A stretch of DNA of 64,000 nt from Cladocopium goreaui. Taxonomy: Eukaryota > Sar > Dinophyceae > Suessiales > Symbiodiniaceae. The stretch lies in the NCBI GenBank assembly GCA_947184155.2, contig CAMXCT020001613.1:576001-640000 (forward strand), given 5' to 3'. Shown in pieces: positions 62,871-64,000 of this stretch. The notes beneath the pieces were generated by a model. The model did not search any database, was not told where the DNA came from, and worked only from the letters and a program-made list of their open reading frames with translations. Each line of letters begins with the position of its first letter. Within the stretch, counting starts at the first letter, position 1. Made by a program: the position numbers and the translations under genes.

Positions 62871-63357
62871 GTCTGATACTCATCTTTGCACATCTATCAG
62901 AATTATCAGAGCGCCGAGGCAGTGTAGTTGCACAGCCCATCTCATCGTAGCGCTGTTGACAGCGATATCCTTAAAGGGCTTGCGTGTCAGGAGTCTGCGA
63001 AATCGCTGACTGAGGTGCAAGAAGCTCACTTTTTTGTACTGACCATGGTTGCATCGCGGGCAGAAGTTCGAGATGGCAGCGTGTCAACTGGATTTGATTT
63101 GTATGGGTATTTTTTACAACGAAGGCCTTTTGGGTCGTGTTTGATCATTTCGATGTCTCCAGTCCTAAATGGCGCAAAAAACCGGCCAAAGTTCATTTGA
63201 GTCGAGCCTTCGGGAAGCAGAGGCTGTGGCAGCTGATTCAATCCCTGCCACCATTGATTTCCTCCTCAGCACCCTCAGAGACCACGGAGGGTGCTATTCT
63301 GCATTTCACCAAGAAGACAGCCATTGAGCTGTTGGGCAGCTTGGCATAGAGAAGACC
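62871..63357. other. Host DNA, possible exon at about 63180-63340
   Basis: The plus-strand stretch GKQRLWQLIQSLPPLI..FTKKTAIELLGSLA reads as coding-type helices, but its borders are unclear. Confidence 0.35.
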
Positions 63358-63460
63358 ATGGAGGTTTCCTGAGTCATGGGGATACCCCCCAGTTATCATC
63401 CATCGTTGTTTGGGATTTTCCATCCAGCTATTGGGGTACCACCATATTATGGACACCTCA
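63358..63460 (+). mobile_element. Introner-like element, family 2, copy 3
   Basis: ATGGAGGTTTCCTGAGTCAT with TACCCCCCAGTTATCATCC at the left; ATCCAGCTATTGGGGTACC and ATTATGGACACCTCA at the right. It closely matches the layout of 48147-48250 and 49672-49782. Confidence 0.6.
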
Positions 63461-63486
63461 ATGAAACCTTTGATCAACTCCTATAG

Positions 63487-63591
63487 GTTCTCTGACATGT
63501 TTAGACGAAAGAGTTACTGGCATCGGCTGTTCCTTGCCTTTCGCAAGCACCCTGCAAGGCAACTTATGGCAATGGGCCACCTAGCTGCAGG
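63487..63591 (+). CDS. Putative host exon bounded by AG and GTACGT
   Basis: About 35 codons (SYWHRLFLAFRKHPARQLMA) run from an AG at 63485-63486 to a consensus-like donor G|GTACGT at 63592. Composition is coding-like with basic and aromatic residues. No family recognised. Confidence 0.4.
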
Positions 63592-64000
63592 GTACGTTGC
63601 CATTGCAGCTATGGAGTCCTTCTGCTGCTCTTGCTGTTTTACAGCAATTACCATTAGAATACTATCATTACATATGATTTTAAAAGTACTTTTACAATCT
63701 ATTATCATTGGAATGGTGAGTATCACAACTATGTTGGGATTGATAGATATTGGTATGACCACAGTCATCACTATCATTGAAATTGGTCTACGTCTATTGG
63801 ATTACTTGATATTGCTAAAGTTGTCCCACATATCAAAATACCAACATGCCTGGTATATATTGGGAGATATGTGATTGTTGGAAAATATTGGTATATATTA
63901 TATATGATTAAATTATATACATATAGCCTATAGCATTACATAGCTACCCCCAAACCAACCTTTTTCAGATGTTTATTGGTATTTGTTGCAGCGTTTTTGA
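63592..64000. other. AT-rich host DNA to window end
   Basis: Intron- or intergenic-like sequence. The open frame across it reads as hydrophobic Ile/Thr runs without domain features. Confidence 0.4.

Overview
The window reads as nuclear DNA of a dinoflagellate, most likely a Suessiales-type genome such as Polarella or the Symbiodiniaceae. I infer this from three things: a giant Ty1/copia-type polyprotein carrying CCCH zinc fingers, which I associate with that group; kilobases of micro- and minisatellites; and several families of short terminal-inverted-repeat elements whose ends carry GT and AG splice-like dinucleotides (introner-like). No bacterial-style gene layout, rRNA or confident tRNA was seen.

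Layout. 1-14,872 is host noncoding DNA: tandem repeats (1-897, 1190-1640, 5114-5690, 8393-10005, 12362-12925) and copies of short inverted-repeat elements. 14,873-27,129 is a structurally complete copia-type LTR retrotransposon with very short (124/126 bp) TG...CA LTRs, a primer-binding-like site, a polypurine tract and one 3919-residue open frame. That frame encodes Gag, CCCH fingers, protease, integrase, reverse transcriptase and RNase H, followed by about 1700 further residues that include a methyltransferase-like domain, an SGNH-like region and a recognisable Tpt1/KptA RNA 2'-phosphotransferase domain.

27,130 to about 38,185 is the most unusual part: a strongly AT-rich, compact, virus-like mobile element directly abutting the right LTR. 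It encodes two GIY-YIG nucleases with C-terminal zinc fingers, two further small finger proteins of the same style, a DDE (retroviral-type) integrase, several unrecognised small proteins, and a large polymerase-like/SF1 helicase/HNH-like gene. That large gene is broken by one in-frame stop and two -1 frameshifts in homopolymers. Genes are tightly packed (two ATGA-type overlaps). They are separated by perfect or near-perfect hairpins just after stop codons, and three are preceded by a shared ACTTAAAGAG motif. No capsid, packaging ATPase or maturation protease is visible. I interpret it as a degraded or capsid-less relative of Polinton-like viruses/virophages. A GC-richer insert (about 35,730-36,840) with a small secreted-protein ORF interrupts it.

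38,190-64,000 is host DNA again: a 56-bp minisatellite with a perfect palindrome, GATA/AGAC and 11/12-bp arrays (the latter about 2 kb), more introner-like elements, and a few short plus-strand open segments bounded by AG/GT. These look like exons of an intron-rich host gene, possibly a karyopherin-like HEAT-repeat protein near 56-58 kb. Most of this third is without a gene I can support.
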